From: Marsupella aquatica
Lineage: Eukaryota; Marchantiophyta
Reading direction: 5' to 3'
NCBI GenBank assembly: GCA_973895155.1
Contig: OZ316897.1
Location: 21,638,001 to 21,702,000 of the forward strand
Length of the DNA stretch: 64,000 bases
Shown: in pieces, positions 10,037 through 22,515 of the stretch
Layout of the letters: each line of letters opens with the position of its first letter
How positions within the stretch are numbered: position 1 is the first letter of the stretch
Position numbers and translations under genes: made by a program
Notes under the pieces: model-generated
Databases searched by the model: none
The model's input: the letters and a program-made list of their open reading frames with translations, nothing else
Told to the model about the DNA's origin: nothing

Positions 10037-13000
10037 ATGCACCCTCGTCACCACCCTCCCCAGACCCAACGCAATGCACAGCCATTGCCTTTACATCATC
10101 CCATAAGAGTTGCACGCCATGACAATAAGCTTTGGCAGCGTGAAACATTAAGAAATAGACTTGCAGGAGCCAGTAGGATGAGATGTCCTTGTGCAATCTG
10201 CCAAGGGACTCGTAGCAGGGTCCTCAGTGAGGTTTGGCGGCATATTGTGGTGAATGGGCGAGATCCACGACATCGAGTTTGGAATGATCCAGCGGAGGAA
10301 GATACTTCTGATGAGGAGTGGAGGGCAGATTTTGAGGCTGCCAATGTTGTGCGACGGTCGGAGGTGGATCTGCCAGGTGATTTGGACAATGCTGTTGCTG
10401 GTCTATGTGGGATCACTGACCACCAATAGGACATTCGTCGGGCAGAGCCACGTGACGAAGGCATTCATGTGGAACAGATGGTGCGAGACATCTTTCAGAA
10501 CTTGGATGCATTTCATGATGGGTTGGACAATGAAGACAACACTGATGCTGATGCAAGTGTGCCCCCAGTTGACAATCCTCTAGATGAGTTTGAGATAGGG
10601 CAAGAAACCCCTGGGCATGATTGGATGTTTGGCTCTCCTGTGCAAATTCAGGAATGCAGGCACCCCCTTTATCCCGGTAGCAAGTGTTCCAAACTAGCAT
10701 TTGTCATCATTTTCCTGAACATTTGCGGCAACCACAATGTCCCTAACATTTTTGTTTCTGAGTTGTTGGCCTTCCTACGATTGACTGTGCTACCGCCTGA
10801 TAATCTTTTGCCAAAAAGCATGTATGAGGCTAAAAGATGCATATCTAATCTTGGATTGAACTATGATTCCATCCATGCTTGTCCTGATGGGCATATTCTC
10901 TTCAGAAATCAGTATAAGGATCTCTTGAGATGCACTGTGTGTGGGAAGCACAGGTATCGAAACGTAGGGAAGTCTTTAGTTCCAGCAACGGTACTTTGTC
11001 ATTTTCCACTCATTCCTAGGCTTCAACGGATGTTTAGAAGCCCTGCTATCTCAAAGATGATGACTTGGGCAGCTTAAAAAAAAATCTCGGATGGGTTGCA
11101 ACGACATGCTGCCGATTCAAGACAGTGGAAACTCATAGATGAGATGTTTCCAGAATTTGCAACAGAGCCAAGGAATGTGAGGCTTGGGTTGTCATTGGAT
11201 GGGGTAAACCCATTTGGAGACAAGAACAATAAGTTCTCATGCTGGCCTGTAACTATTTTGAATTACAACCTTCCTCCTTGGATGACTACAAAGAGATTTT
11301 TTGTTCTCCTAGTTCTGTTGCTACCAGGGCCAGACTCTACTGTGTCTGCCAACATAGACATGTACCTGGCTCCCCTTGTGGACGAATTGAAGAAGCTATG
11401 GGATGAAGGAGTTCTCACATATGATGTGCTGCAGAGGCTTGGGAGGCTGAACCCTTTCATACTTAGAGCAATCATCATTTTGACTATAGCTGACTACCCA
11501 GCCCATGGTATGATATCAGGACAAGTAACAAAAGGGTATCGGGGATGTACTATTTGTGGGCCCAATGTCACCAGTGAGCACTCTAGAGCTTTGGGGAAAG
11601 TGATATACATGGGCCATCATCGTTTTTTGAGGCCAAATCACCCTTACAGACGAACGCGGGCACTCATTGCACACTTTGACCACACCATTGAGGATCGCGG
11701 ACCCCCAGAACGGGTGACCAAAGAAGAGATCAAGCAGTGGGGAGCACTCAGGGATGACTACATCAAACGAGGAGGCAGGCCAGATGCAGTGGATGATCCA
11801 GGAAAACGATATGGTGTGAAAAGACAGAGCATATTGGACTTGGAACTGGAGTATTGGAGGGTAAGCCTCTGAGGCTCTCTGCTCCTTGAAAATGATTGCT
11901 GCTTTGGAATGCTTCATATGATGTGCATGAATTTTGACTAGACTCAACTAAATGCATTTGCATACTCACTTTATATATATTGCAATTGTGCAGAAGTTTG
12001 AGCCAAGCAAACATAACATTGATGTGATGCACATTGAGAAGAATGTTTGCGAGAGTCTTCTGCAATTTTTGTGTGGAGAGAAAGACACTGGTGCTGTAAG
12101 ATTGGATCTTGAACGGAGGGGTATCAAACCCCATCTGTGGTTGAGGCCACATGCTACCAAAGCTGATGTATTGTTAAAGTACCAAGCGCCTTATGTTCTG
12201 ACAGATGATGAGTGGAACCTATTTGTCCAAAGGTTGGGTTCTTTGAAAGTTCCTTCAAACTATGGGAGTGCTTTCAAGAAGCACATTATGAGTAGGAAGC
12301 TTGGCAGTATGAAAAGCCATGATTATCACCTATTGATGCAACAGGTGTTGCCTTTATGCTTGAGGGGTCTTTTGCAAAAGCCTGTTCGTAATGTCATCAT
12401 GCGATTGAGTGATGTGTTTCGCCGTATTTGTGTGAAGGTTTGGGATGAAGCCCAGTTCCCACAGCTCACAGAGGATGTTGCTCAGGTGCTGTGTGACTTG
12501 GAGATTTATTTCCCCCCAACTTTTTTTGATGTTATGACTCACCTACTTGTCCATGTTGTGGAAGAGCTACACCAGTTTGGGCCTATTAGTGCTCGTTGGC
12601 TGTACCCTTTGGAGCGGTACATGAAGTTACTGAAAGGTCACGTTATAACATATTACAAGCCAGAAGCAAGCATGGCTAAAGGTTACATCAAGGATGAAAC
12701 CCTAGGATTTCTGACCGAATACATAGCACAGTATGAGCATGTGAATACCAGGGTCTGGAATTCTGATGAGGAGAAAGGGGTCATAGGGGAAGTATTGGAA
12801 GGGGCTGCAACAACAAAGAATTTGACAACAGCTATGAGAGACTTGGCACATGTCTTTGTATTGCACAACACTGTGCTCATGGAACCTTGGATACAGTGAG
12901 TACCATCATGTCCTACTAACAACCTCCTTCATAACATATCATTGTCTGCATGTGATTAACTCCCAACATTTCAATGGATTGCCAAGCTAATGTTGTGAGA

Positions 13001-13778
13001 TTGTTTCTTCAGGGAGTACGAGTCATTGAAGGCTGCCCATCCCACTGTTGGTCCAGCCTTTCCAAGTTTGGCAGAGTGGATCCGGCTAGCGATTAGGGAG
13101 CATCATACAACCCATCCAGACATGGATGCAGACCTTTACCTCCTATCCAATGCCCCTAGTCTGAGAGTGAAGAGTTACAAACGGATGAGAGCATATGGGA
13201 ATCACTTTCGAGTGAAGGATGATGAGAGTGCGTACAGGGTGACAAATGACTGCGGGCTCATTACTGTATTTCAACAGCAGAGCCATGACCATGATAGGGC
13301 CTGGATGGAGATGGGATATGTGGGTGAACTAATTGACATATGGGCTCTAGATTATGGGGCCATGTCCAGCCCTGTCATTGTTATGAAAGGTTCATGGGTT
13401 CGACAGGATTGGGACAGTAATAGGGCTACCATGAAGAGAGACAATGATGGATTCTTGCTTGCCAATTTTAGAGGGAAATTGCCTGAATGGTCTGAGCCAT
13501 TTGTCTTTCCCAGTCAGGTGGAGCAAGCTTTCTTCCTGGATGTGGAAGACTCCCCAGGTTGGCGTGTAGTCTGTCATAAACAGGCTAGGCAACGTCGGAT
13601 GGAAGGATCTAAACTTGAGTTCCATTTACATTCTCATAGTGCCTTTGATCGTCGACGTGCACACCAAGTGTCTGTTCTTCATTATAGCAGGGAGTTCATT
13701 CCTGTGACAAGGGTAGAGGCATTTGCTGAAGGGGATCAACTTAATGATCCAGATGCCGATAGTGAACCTGTGCCTTGA
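10037..13778 (+). pseudogene. TNP2-type CACTA transposase with two in-frame stops
   Basis: Three exons join cleanly: 10037-11860 (donor GTAAGC), 11994-12895 (donor GTGAGT) and 13013-13778. The start is tentative; another ATG lies at 10022. The order of domains is that of En/Spm transposases. First is an N-terminal Cys-rich block (CPCAICQGTR), then the Transposase_21/tnp2 core (KFSCWPVTILNYNLPPWMTT, ILTIADYPAHGM, GCTICG). Then come DVMHIEKNVCESLL, a DUF4218 region (LPLCLRGLLQKPVRNVIMRL, HFGPISARWLYP-type motif, LERYM) and a DUF4216 region near the C-terminus. The frame is continuous except for TAG at 10427-10429 and TAA at 11075-11077, with no frameshift. Both stops fit CAG or CAA changed to a stop. 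The catalytic cut-and-paste function is therefore probably lost in this copy. Confidence 0.9.
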
Positions 13779-13910
13779 GTAACCTGCATTGTTTGCATGG
13801 ACACAAATAGATTTTGTAATAAATTAATTGTCAAGGAGCAGATGCATGGTCAAGTAATTGGATTGTGTTTCAGGGTGACCATAGATGACATGTGCTTGTG
13901 ATCCAATAGG

Positions 13911-16900
13911 ATGGAACAGAGTGACACACATATGTGTGAGTATGAAAGGCAAGCCATGGAACGTCGAGCATACGTGAATGCCAGAATAGTCGAACTGGAA
14001 GCCTCCTTGAAAATGGATGTGGCTGAATTGTAAGGGAACAATTTTCTGCCAAAACTTGATGTTAAGTTGGGTGTGACCTGAACATTTGATTGTGGCACTA
14101 AAATTGTGATTTGATTCTTGTATTGGTGTATTGCAGATGCACAGACCTTTCAAAGCAACAAAAGGAGCGTCAAAGGAGGGTGACTAGCAGTACCACTGGA
14201 CCTGTGCGTCGAAGTGAAAGGTTGAGCAACAAGGTAATACCTACAATGGCAGAATGTGCAGATGAGATAGATCCTGCACAAGTGGGTGACCAGGGGAGAC
14301 AAAACGATCCAGACAATGAGTATTTTCCAGAGGAAATGGATGAGGATGGTGGATATGAAGATGAATACATTGCGGAGCCACCAAAGAAGAAGCAAGTATG
14401 TAGTTTTCTAATGATGGTATTGGGTTCAAGTGCTGAGTACAACTTAGGTCTCATGCGTTCACTAGCTATGACCATAATGTTTTCTCAAATTATATTTGGT
14501 GATGTATGTCATGCAGGGTCTCGTGAGTTCTGCTTTGCTTACTCAACCTATGCCTCCACGTTCGGTGCCTTCTACTTTGCCTACTCAACCTGTCCCTCCA
14601 TGTCCCATGCCTTCTGTTTTGCCTACTCAACCTGTCCCTCCACGTCCCGTGCCTTCTGCTTTGCCTACTCAACTTGTGCATCCACCATACCAAGGTGGGA
14701 TGAACCCTGGCCGTGGTTGGCAAGGTGGTAATAGAGGTAGATCCCAGATTGGTGCCCAATACTACGGGAGGGGACAAAGTTCAGGTTTTGGCCACAGCAG
14801 AGGTAGATCAGGTCAAAACTCACAGTCTCGTGGGTATGGCTGTCCACCTCAAGCATGGGGATGTGAGTATTTCAATTAATTTATATGCCAATCCTTTGCT
14901 AATTAGTAGTGTGGAAAATTTGTGAAGGACTGTGAGGTCTAGCAATGAATGCAATTTATGTTACGGTTGGATTGAGAGAAGATTACATTGTGTCCTCGCT
15001 TGAATTGCATGTAGATTCTGCTCAACCTGATTGGGCAAATGCTCCTAATGAGGAGTACCAATGTCCGCCAGGACAAACTTGGGTGGAACCAGGTTGGGAG
15101 GATGCTGATGGGACTTGGAATGAACAAGGCTGGGAAGGTGGTGCTGGTAATTGGCAGGGGTATCAAAATATGTCAGCCCCTATGAATGCAGGAAGAGGAA
15201 CAGGTAAAGTCTCCACTTGTTTGCATTGGAGGGTAAGTCACTTTTTTATAGTCCATTCAAATGGGCTTTTCAAGGTTCATGTTTAAGGAATGATGGCAAA
15301 TGTGTGTGCAGGTTGGGCGGGTGAAGGATCAAAAGTATTCATTAACGCCCCTACGCAGATGCAGCATGGAAGGGGGTCAGGTAAATTTGAAAGTGGATAG
15401 CAGGTTTACCAATTTACTAAGTCATGAAGAATGTTGATGTTGTCAATCCATGCTATACAGTGGGTACATAATGACTAGAAAAGAAGCATGTACTGGGTTG
15501 GGCAGGTGGCGAACAGTCACAACAATATCAGAATTTTGTCCCTGCACAGATGCCTATAGGTGGAGGTGCAGGTATATGTATGTTTTATCTTTTGTGGTCC
15601 CCTGGAATTAAAGACTTGTTTGTGCAGATTGCATGTAACTATGTTTTGAGATGAATGATTGCCACCTAGGTACAAGCTTGTAATTGCATCTGTTTGATAC
15701 ATGAATGTTTGGCAATGGGAATGGCTTTGTGAAGGTGACTTCAGAACTCCAAGTAGGGTGAATCGAGGGGTGCCCATTACACCCCCCAGTACTACAGAGA
15801 GCAGTGCACAGGGGGAAGTAACAAAGAAAGGGACAGTAAAATTGAATGACAGACAATGGGTGGATGCTGAGTGTCCTCGCAAGAATCGATGGCATGCTGA
15901 TTTGAAAGCTGAAGTTCTACGTTGGTTGGATGTGAGTATTATTAATTTTAAAAAACAACATGCCCAAGATTGGAAGACGGTTTGTCAAATATTGCTGCTC
16001 GATGGAATTATGTGGGCAGTGATGATGGAGTGGAAATTGCATGCTTGGAAAGTACAGCAAGCAAGATTATTAAACAGGAGAGATGGAGGATGCACAAGGC
16101 ATGGAAAGAAGGTGGGAAGAAGCCAGATATGCCACCACTAGCAAGCTGTGATGATAAAGTGTGGAAAAGATTGGTAGACTATTTTGTGACCGATGCTTCC
16201 AAAAAGAAGAGTGCACAGATGATTGATGCACGATTGAGTGTTCAGAACCCTAACCTGACAGGAAGAACCGGCATAGCCCCCACAGCAAAATGCTTGGTAA
16301 GAACCGGGAATGATAGTATATTCATTTACTGATGATTATAAGTACTATTGAGTTTGTTGTTGAAGTAATTCTAAATTGCAAGGGATCTGATGTTAAGAGT
16401 TCTTGATGTGCAGAAAGCCCAGTTGGGGCAAAGCCCTTCAAAAGAAGAGTTGAGGGCTGAGATATTGAATAACAAGTGTGAGGCATCTGAGTCGTCAAAG
16501 GCTGTAAGTACATATTTTAGGGTTCCAAGTTGAATGACCTTCAAGGGAAGAGTATAGGCCACACATACATGGAATTGTATCCTTACCCAACTGTGGATTG
16601 TGAGTGACTCATTGTTTTTCTGTTATTATGTAGGGAGGTGGATCTTCATTGACACAGATCAATGAGCGTTTGAAGTTTGTGGAGACATGTCTGCCAGAGG
16701 TGAATGATTGATTGAGTCAGCTGACTGAGTTGTTCCATGGTAAGCTTGCATCATTAATGGAAGCCATAGTGTCGGTGAGAAGTAAGATTGAAAGCAGCTT
16801 TGGAGGAGTTCCACCATCACCGCTTGAGGTGGCAAAGTCTATGCACTCTTCTGGCATTCCAGTGGTATCTGCAGTTCAAGGTAAGACTTTATATATATTT

Positions 16901-17823
16901 GTTGGATATGATGCTAGAAATCTAGGTTATGACTCATTAGAATGGTTATGATGACTTGGTATTTGACATTGTTAATGTGACATATATTGTTGTGGTGTCC
17001 CATAGAGAGAGAAGCAGATGTTGAGCAAAGCAAATTTGCTCACTTGAAGAAGAGTCGATGCAACTTAGAGGCAACCAAGTTGTAGCCTATTGATAACCGG
17101 GATTTGGCAGAGGGCAATGATGAACCATCTTTGCTCAAGGTTGACATTGTTGAAGGTGATATGAATTCAAATGTTGGGGTAGAGGAACAATATACTTTCC
17201 CTGACAATGATAATGTTGAGCCAGATACATCCTATATGGAAGAATGTTTATGGAATGTGGACCCTGATCTTGGTCCCATTCCAAAATTACCTGAATTGAC
17301 AACAACAGGTGGGTTTGCTAGTGTGCCCATGCCAACAGAGATGTCTGCTCCTATGGCCATCCCTAGGAAGGAGTCTACTTCTGTGGCCATCCCATGTGAA
17401 GTGCCCCTGGAGACAGACTTGACTATTGTGAATTCAAAGAAGGGGAGCATGCGCACCAGAAGCAAGTCTACTGGAAGCAAAGTCACAACAAGGGCAACCT
17501 ACAAACCTCCAAGGTCAGTGGTGAAGGAGAAATCTAAGGTGGAAACAGTGAAGGCACCAAATGCAGAGGGGCATTCTAAGTTGTTGGCTATTGATGATAG
17601 TGGGACATGTGTAGGATTTGGCAAGGTGCAAGCAGGTTCCACAACTTTCCATGGGAGAAAAGTTCCACCTGGTTATTCTGTAGTGTTAATAGACTTACTT
17701 GTGGTTCCAAAGGCTGCTCTCCCTTTTCCCAACACCAATGATGATCCTCCTCAAAGAGTTCTTCTTGATGCAATAGGTTCTACAATACTGTGGCCAATCA
17801 AGTTTATAGAGGATGAACAGTAA
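13911..17823 (+). pseudogene. TNPA-like accessory protein of the CACTA element, many exons, two in-frame stops
   Basis: Likely exons start at ATG 13911 (MEQSDTHMCEYERQAMERR), followed by an exon at 14137 with basic and acidic segments (RRSERLSNK, KKKQ). The next is an exon at about 14517 with Pro-rich repeats (LTQPMPPRS, LPTQPVPP) that turns into RGG/Gly-rich sequence. Small Trp/Gly/Gln-rich exons (15011, 15312, 15508) follow. Then come a Transposase_24-like region (PRKNRWHADLKAEVLRWLD, WKRLVDYF) and a C-terminal domain (GRKVPPGYSVVLIDLLV, LLDAIGSTILWPIKFI) common in plant En/Spm proteins. Splice signals are good for most exons; those near 15.95 kb are uncertain. Stops occur at 16709-16711 (TGA) and 17083-17085 (TAG). 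TNPA proteins bind the subterminal repeats and bring the ends together. The gene follows the transposase by 132 bp, same strand. Confidence 0.72.
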
Positions 17824-18757
17824 AGTCATGCATACAGCCATGTGTTTGTAGTTTTAGTTTCATGCTTTCTGTATGTAGAAAGCATAAGAACCCTTACCTT
17901 TGACATGATATTAGTTAATATGAATATTTTGGTTTGAGTTCTCCCAAATGACTAGGTATGTAGGTTAGAAGCAGCTGTCTGTCTAGAGCTCTTGTCTGTC
18001 TAGAGCTCCTGTATTGGTGTATTGCAGATGCACAGACATTTTGCAAGATCATGAATTGATCGCATTAGTCTTGTATCATTGTGAACTATAATTTGGATAA
18101 ATTCTGTTGCAATGAATGCTTCATTTTGAAAATGTGTTCAACTCATTCCGTATCATGCCTTTGAATGTGTTGAATGCACCTTATGTTTCATTATACTCGT
18201 GCAATTGTCATGAATGCACGATACTTTGAAAACTATGACTAGAATAAAATAGTCATAGACAAGAGTGCATCTCACAATTAATACCACAAATACTAACACA
18301 AGACCCATAAGTCCTCAACAATCGCCTTATAAGTCATGTTCATTACTAGGCCATGTAGTTTCCTTCAACGATCTTAGTTATAAACACTACTAACACCAGA
18401 TCCAAAGGATGTGTTGACAACTTGGAGATGTTAAAACTGATACTTCTAAAATGACTACACATAGTCACAACTTAGTCGCAAACACCAGTAATCTCAGTTC
18501 GTCGGAGGTCATGGTAGTAAGAGAGGCATGACTGATGGTAGTCACAGTGTAGTCACATTAGATGTGTGGTTTTATGCTCTATTTTAGTCAGCACCTAGTC
18601 ACAGTTTGGGTATCATCCATGTCACGATGTACAGTAGTATTAGTGACTTTCCATATTTTAGTCACATATGCATTTAGATAACTTGTGCGGTCTCAACCAG
18701 GGTCACGGTTGAGGAAGTCACATTGGTGTCACAAGGACTAAAAATAGTCACAATTCC
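17824..18757. promoter_or_regulatory. Right subterminal region with repeated TAGTCACA-type motifs
   Basis: From about 18.42 kb to the end, AGTCACA, TAGTCACA and GTCACA recur roughly every 15-60 bp (for example near 18.54, 18.60, 18.66, 18.72 and 18.74 kb). This is the expected layout of transposase-binding subterminal repeats. Nearer the gene, 18011-18037 is an exact copy of a TNPA intron/exon junction (see findings). Confidence 0.65.
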
Positions 18758-18787
18758 GGTCTCAACAAGGCTTGGTTTCTTCTAGTG
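18758..18787 (-). repeat. Right terminal inverted repeat of the large CACTA
   Basis: Read inward on the minus strand it starts CACTAGAAGAAACC and ends TGAGACC, matching the left end. Confidence 0.93.
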
Positions 18788-18791
18788 ATCC

Positions 18792-21700
18792 ATGATGTTT
18801 GTGACATTTGGGTTCTTGTCTTGGTCCTCATTTGATGGCTCCGAGCGTCATCTTCTGGCGTCGGAGCACTGGAGACATTGCTACTCTTTCATCTGTGAGA
18901 AAGATCATGTGACCGAGGCCTTTCTTTTGACAAGATTTGGGCTCAATAAGTGTGATTTCATTTTGAGATTGTTCTTTCTTGTTTCACTTCATGGATCAAG
19001 GAAGGACGAATTAATTTCAGGAACTCTACTTGGTGAAAGAGTTTGGGAGGTTGCTTCCGGAGATGTGGTGGAGGTTATATCAGGCAAAGATGATTTTCCA
19101 GAGCCTTTCCAGAACCCTCAAGGAAAAGTGCTTGTAGACCTGGACTCTCCCCCGGGGAGAGAAACGAATGTCCAGGCCTCTAGTTTTGAGTTTACAACTC
19201 TTGAGGGTACTAATTCTGTTTTTGGAAGTTGTTCTACAAAATTGGAAGTAGATACTACTCTTCCAAGTGCTCCGGGATGTCATCTTTTGCAGAAAGTCTA
19301 CAAAATTGGTGCGCGTGAAGCGTTTTTGAGCATTACTGGGGCAAGTGAGCTAACAAGATTTAGAAGAGATGTCTCGTGGGTTGATGTCCAAGTTGATCGT
19401 CTTCCAACAAGTTACAATGGAGTCAAGATTTGGTCGCGGTCAAGGGCTTCTTGACATGGACCGCGACAATGATGGCTACCCTTGGACCCGCTTGGTCACT
19501 ACTTTGGCTAACCTAAAGCCACGTAATCACTGGTCTGTTTTCAAGGTCCGTTGTAGTGGTGTTGTGCAATGCCAAAATTTGAACTGTTCAAGGTTCAAGG
19601 AGACAGGAATGAGGAATGAAGCGGCATTTTGTGGAAGATCACTAATGACCGATGTCTTCCAGCCGGGAAATCTGGTTCCGAAAGGAGGTTTGGTTTGTGG
19701 CTTTTGTGATGAGAGACCTTATTGTGTCAGGCCTTGTCCAACAATAATGTTTTATGTTTATGAAAAGCCAACTTTGGACTCTCATGTCTCAAAACACATG
19801 TCTAGACTTGCAGTGCATATGGGAGTTCATGATCATCCGATTCGAACAGGGAAGTGTCGAGTTGCTAAAAAAAGGCGGAAGATGTTATTCAAGAAGTTCA
19901 GTCAGCTCATCCCTTGGCAACCCCTTCCCGTGTGAAGAATATTTCAATAGGTACATTGATATCTCTTCTCCACCCTGAGGCATGTCACGATCTTTCAAAA
20001 GAAGAGGAGGTGGAATTGTGGAACTCGATGAAAGTTGTGTCCTCACCGGAAAAATTCCATGCAATTTTCCGGAGCATTAAAATTGGGAATCCCAAGAAAG
20101 GTGAGTTCGGATTCGCTTTGTGACATGCAAATGCGCGTGAGATTTCCATTTGTACAGCATTTCTTGTTCCCTGGCCAGGCTAGCAAGTCCATTCAAGCGC
20201 ATGTATTCAAGATGAGTACCAAAGGTCCCGGTTCTGGAGTTGACATTCTCAATCGGATGCAAAAAGGTGGAACTTTAGAGGGAGCTTGGGTGAGTTTTGA
20301 CATGATGCACAGAATAACTACTGGTTGGCTAACTTTTAGTGCTCACGTATACGATCACACTTATCGCGCTCTTTGTACTATCTTCACTTGTGAATTGAAA
20401 GCCGAGGATGTTGATTCACTGGAAACTGCATGGCGTTTAATGTTGGAAGTTGCTATTGAGAATGGTATTTCCAATGTAAACATAGCTGGTTTTATGGCTG
20501 ACAATGCTGAAGCTGGATGGATCGCTGTGAGAAATGTTTTCTTTGATGGTGTTTGTCTCCCTGAGAAAGAACATAGTGATGCATTCCATTTCTTGCAGTC
20601 ACTAAGACGTCATACCGTGGAGGGAATTCATGAAGGGAAACACTCCGAACACTACCAAATGTGGGAGAAATTTAGGAATGCACCCTCATATGTTCAAGCT
20701 TACAAGGTGGCTAACGATATTCAAGAGTGGTGGAAGTGTGGGAATTGTCACCCTGGGAAATTGAGATCTTTGCAAGGCTGGATTGCTTGGTGGGTTGTCC
20801 GATGGTGACAGCGGGGAAACTTCTTCAGACTGGTAAGTAAACTCGTTGTTTTTGGCTAGCAATGTTGCTAGCATTCCTTTGTGTATGAATGTTATCTTCA
20901 AATCAAGTATGTGCCTCCCAATGATTGTGTTTGTTTATGTCTGGACTTCAGACTCAAACAACCAAGGAGTCAGCGTTGATGCCAAATTGTACTAGAGCCG
21001 AATCTGTACATGGTTCAATGAGAGCTTGCCAAATGAAGAAGAAGATTGGACTGATTGAAGCTTGTGAGCTTGATCAAAATCGTGATGGTGGGCAGATTGC
21101 TGCCTTTGCTGCGTACATTGAAGGATGCCACAGGGGACATGGCCGGACCTACCATATTGAACTTGCATATAGGAATGCAAATACTCTAGGATCCCTTGAT
21201 GCTTTTGAGAAAGCAACCAATCTTCTGCTTGAATCATCTCCAAAATATGAGTTCCATCGCACTCAACCACTTCATGGAGATCTTTGCACAAAGTCCAAAA
21301 AACAAAAAGGCCAAGCTTTGGCTAGAGTTGGTGCTGAAGACTCTCATCGACATGATAAGGTGATGCGCACGGAGGCGGTGACAAGAGGCGTACATCCAAG
21401 AAATTTATATTCTGATTTCCGGAGTGTCAATGTCGTGGAAGAGAGCGACAAGTTGAAGGAGAGTTTGGGCATACTCCATCCTTCAACATTCTCTAGTTGT
21501 CCAGATCCATCCATCGTGATTCTTCTTTCCGATAATGAAGGGAATGACACTGAGAGCTCAGGACATGACACTTTTGAAATTCCTAAGCCATTGTCACAAC
21601 AACATGTATCTCCTGTCCGTCCAGAGGAACCAGTTAATGTTTCACCAAGGAGAATACCTGCGGTAAATGAAGTTGATGTCCCATTTGGTACTTGGCACTT

Positions 21701-22515
21701 AAGGCAGTGCGGGAAAGGAAATGGTCTGGAAGAGATGAGTGTCGAAACTTAATCAAGGAAGTAGGTTTCATACTCGTCTTGCGGTGTGGTTGGGGTTGCA
21801 ATCCATGGTTTGAGGATGACTTCACCACATCCTCAACTCTTATACTTCTGCCCAAACAATGTCTGCCACAAGACCAGGGGGCGCAAGTCAATTGCCCAAC
21901 TTCCCTTAGTACCCCCGTCTCTAAAAGTTCTTCGAGGCAACAGACTTAACTCCTCCTGAAATCAGCTTCTTGATTGGCTTGGGTTTTCAGATTGATGGTC
22001 TCTTTTACATGGATTGCGAACCAGATGGCAGTGTTGCTCCTCCAGGTCGCGTGGAACTTTGAATTGACGTGAACTCTTTTCCAGAAAAGGTTGATGTAAA
22101 CTATTTGAATAGACGACTGAGGATGCGGAATGGGAAGGGTGCTCGTCAACGTTTCAACTTCACTGCAGAACTTGTTAAAAGGATTCAGTCTGCAAATGAA
22201 GAGCAAATGAGGATTGTGGCTTGTGAAAAGATCATCCAAGGTAACGGATGGGGAAGACAGTTTTTGATTGCGACGCATGAAAACAACCCTAGTAAATCTA
22301 GTAAATATTGGATTCAGTTGTGTGTCTTCCCATGTTGCTCCTGTGAGGATTTCTATAAGCGGCATTCGCATGGAAAGCCTTACATGTCTTGCAAACATAT
22401 CCTTTGGGTTTACAAGAATGTTTACCATTTGAACCTAGAGACCTCGGATGTAGTCAAGCAGCCTATTTTAACTGTTGCTGAAGTTTCCGATCTGATCCAA
22501 AGGGGCCGGAGTTGA
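18792..22515 (+). pseudogene. Decayed MULE-type transposase with SWIM zinc finger
   Basis: The protein is spread over changing frames, with shifts near 19.44, 19.87 (an A-run), 20.12 and 21.75 kb. The pieces in order begin with an N-terminal Cys/His region ending VHDHPIRTG, like WRKY/GCM or FLYWCH-type DNA-binding fingers. Then comes a transposase core with DMMHRITTGWLTFSAHVYD and MADNAEAGWIAVRNVFF, then KEHSDAFHFLQSLRRHTV. A possible intron starts at about 20832, and MPNCTRAESVHGSMRAC follows. The C-terminal SWIM finger reads CCSCEDFYKRH...YMSCKHI. This order is that of Mutator-like transposases. The large CACTA ends 4 bp before the first piece, so it probably inserted in or beside this element. 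Terminal repeats of the MULE were not found. Confidence 0.7.
20854..20872. repeat. Near-palindromic motif copy inside the MULE pseudogene
   Basis: GGCTAGCAATGTTGCTAGC lies in the probable short intron (about 20832-20906) of the MULE transposase. It is the best match to the palindromic ideal in the window. Confidence 0.75.

Larger units (their letters stand above)
1990..18787 (+). mobile_element. Complete 16.8-kb CACTA (En/Spm-type) DNA transposon
   Basis: Both ends begin with CACTAGAAGAAACC: on the + strand at 1990 and on the minus strand at 18787. Similarity continues for about 30 bp to a shared TGAGACC. The 3 bp just outside are ATC on both sides (1987-1989 and 18788-18790), the 3-bp target duplication typical of CACTA elements. 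Inside, in one orientation, are a PHD-finger ORF, a tandem-BRCT ORF, a TNP2-type transposase and a TNPA-like gene. The subterminal region at the right is rich in TAGTCACA-type motifs, as expected for transposase binding sites. A smaller CACTA element is nested at 7595-9575, so the large element went in first. The transposase genes carry premature stops, so the copy is probably no longer autonomous. Confidence 0.93.
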
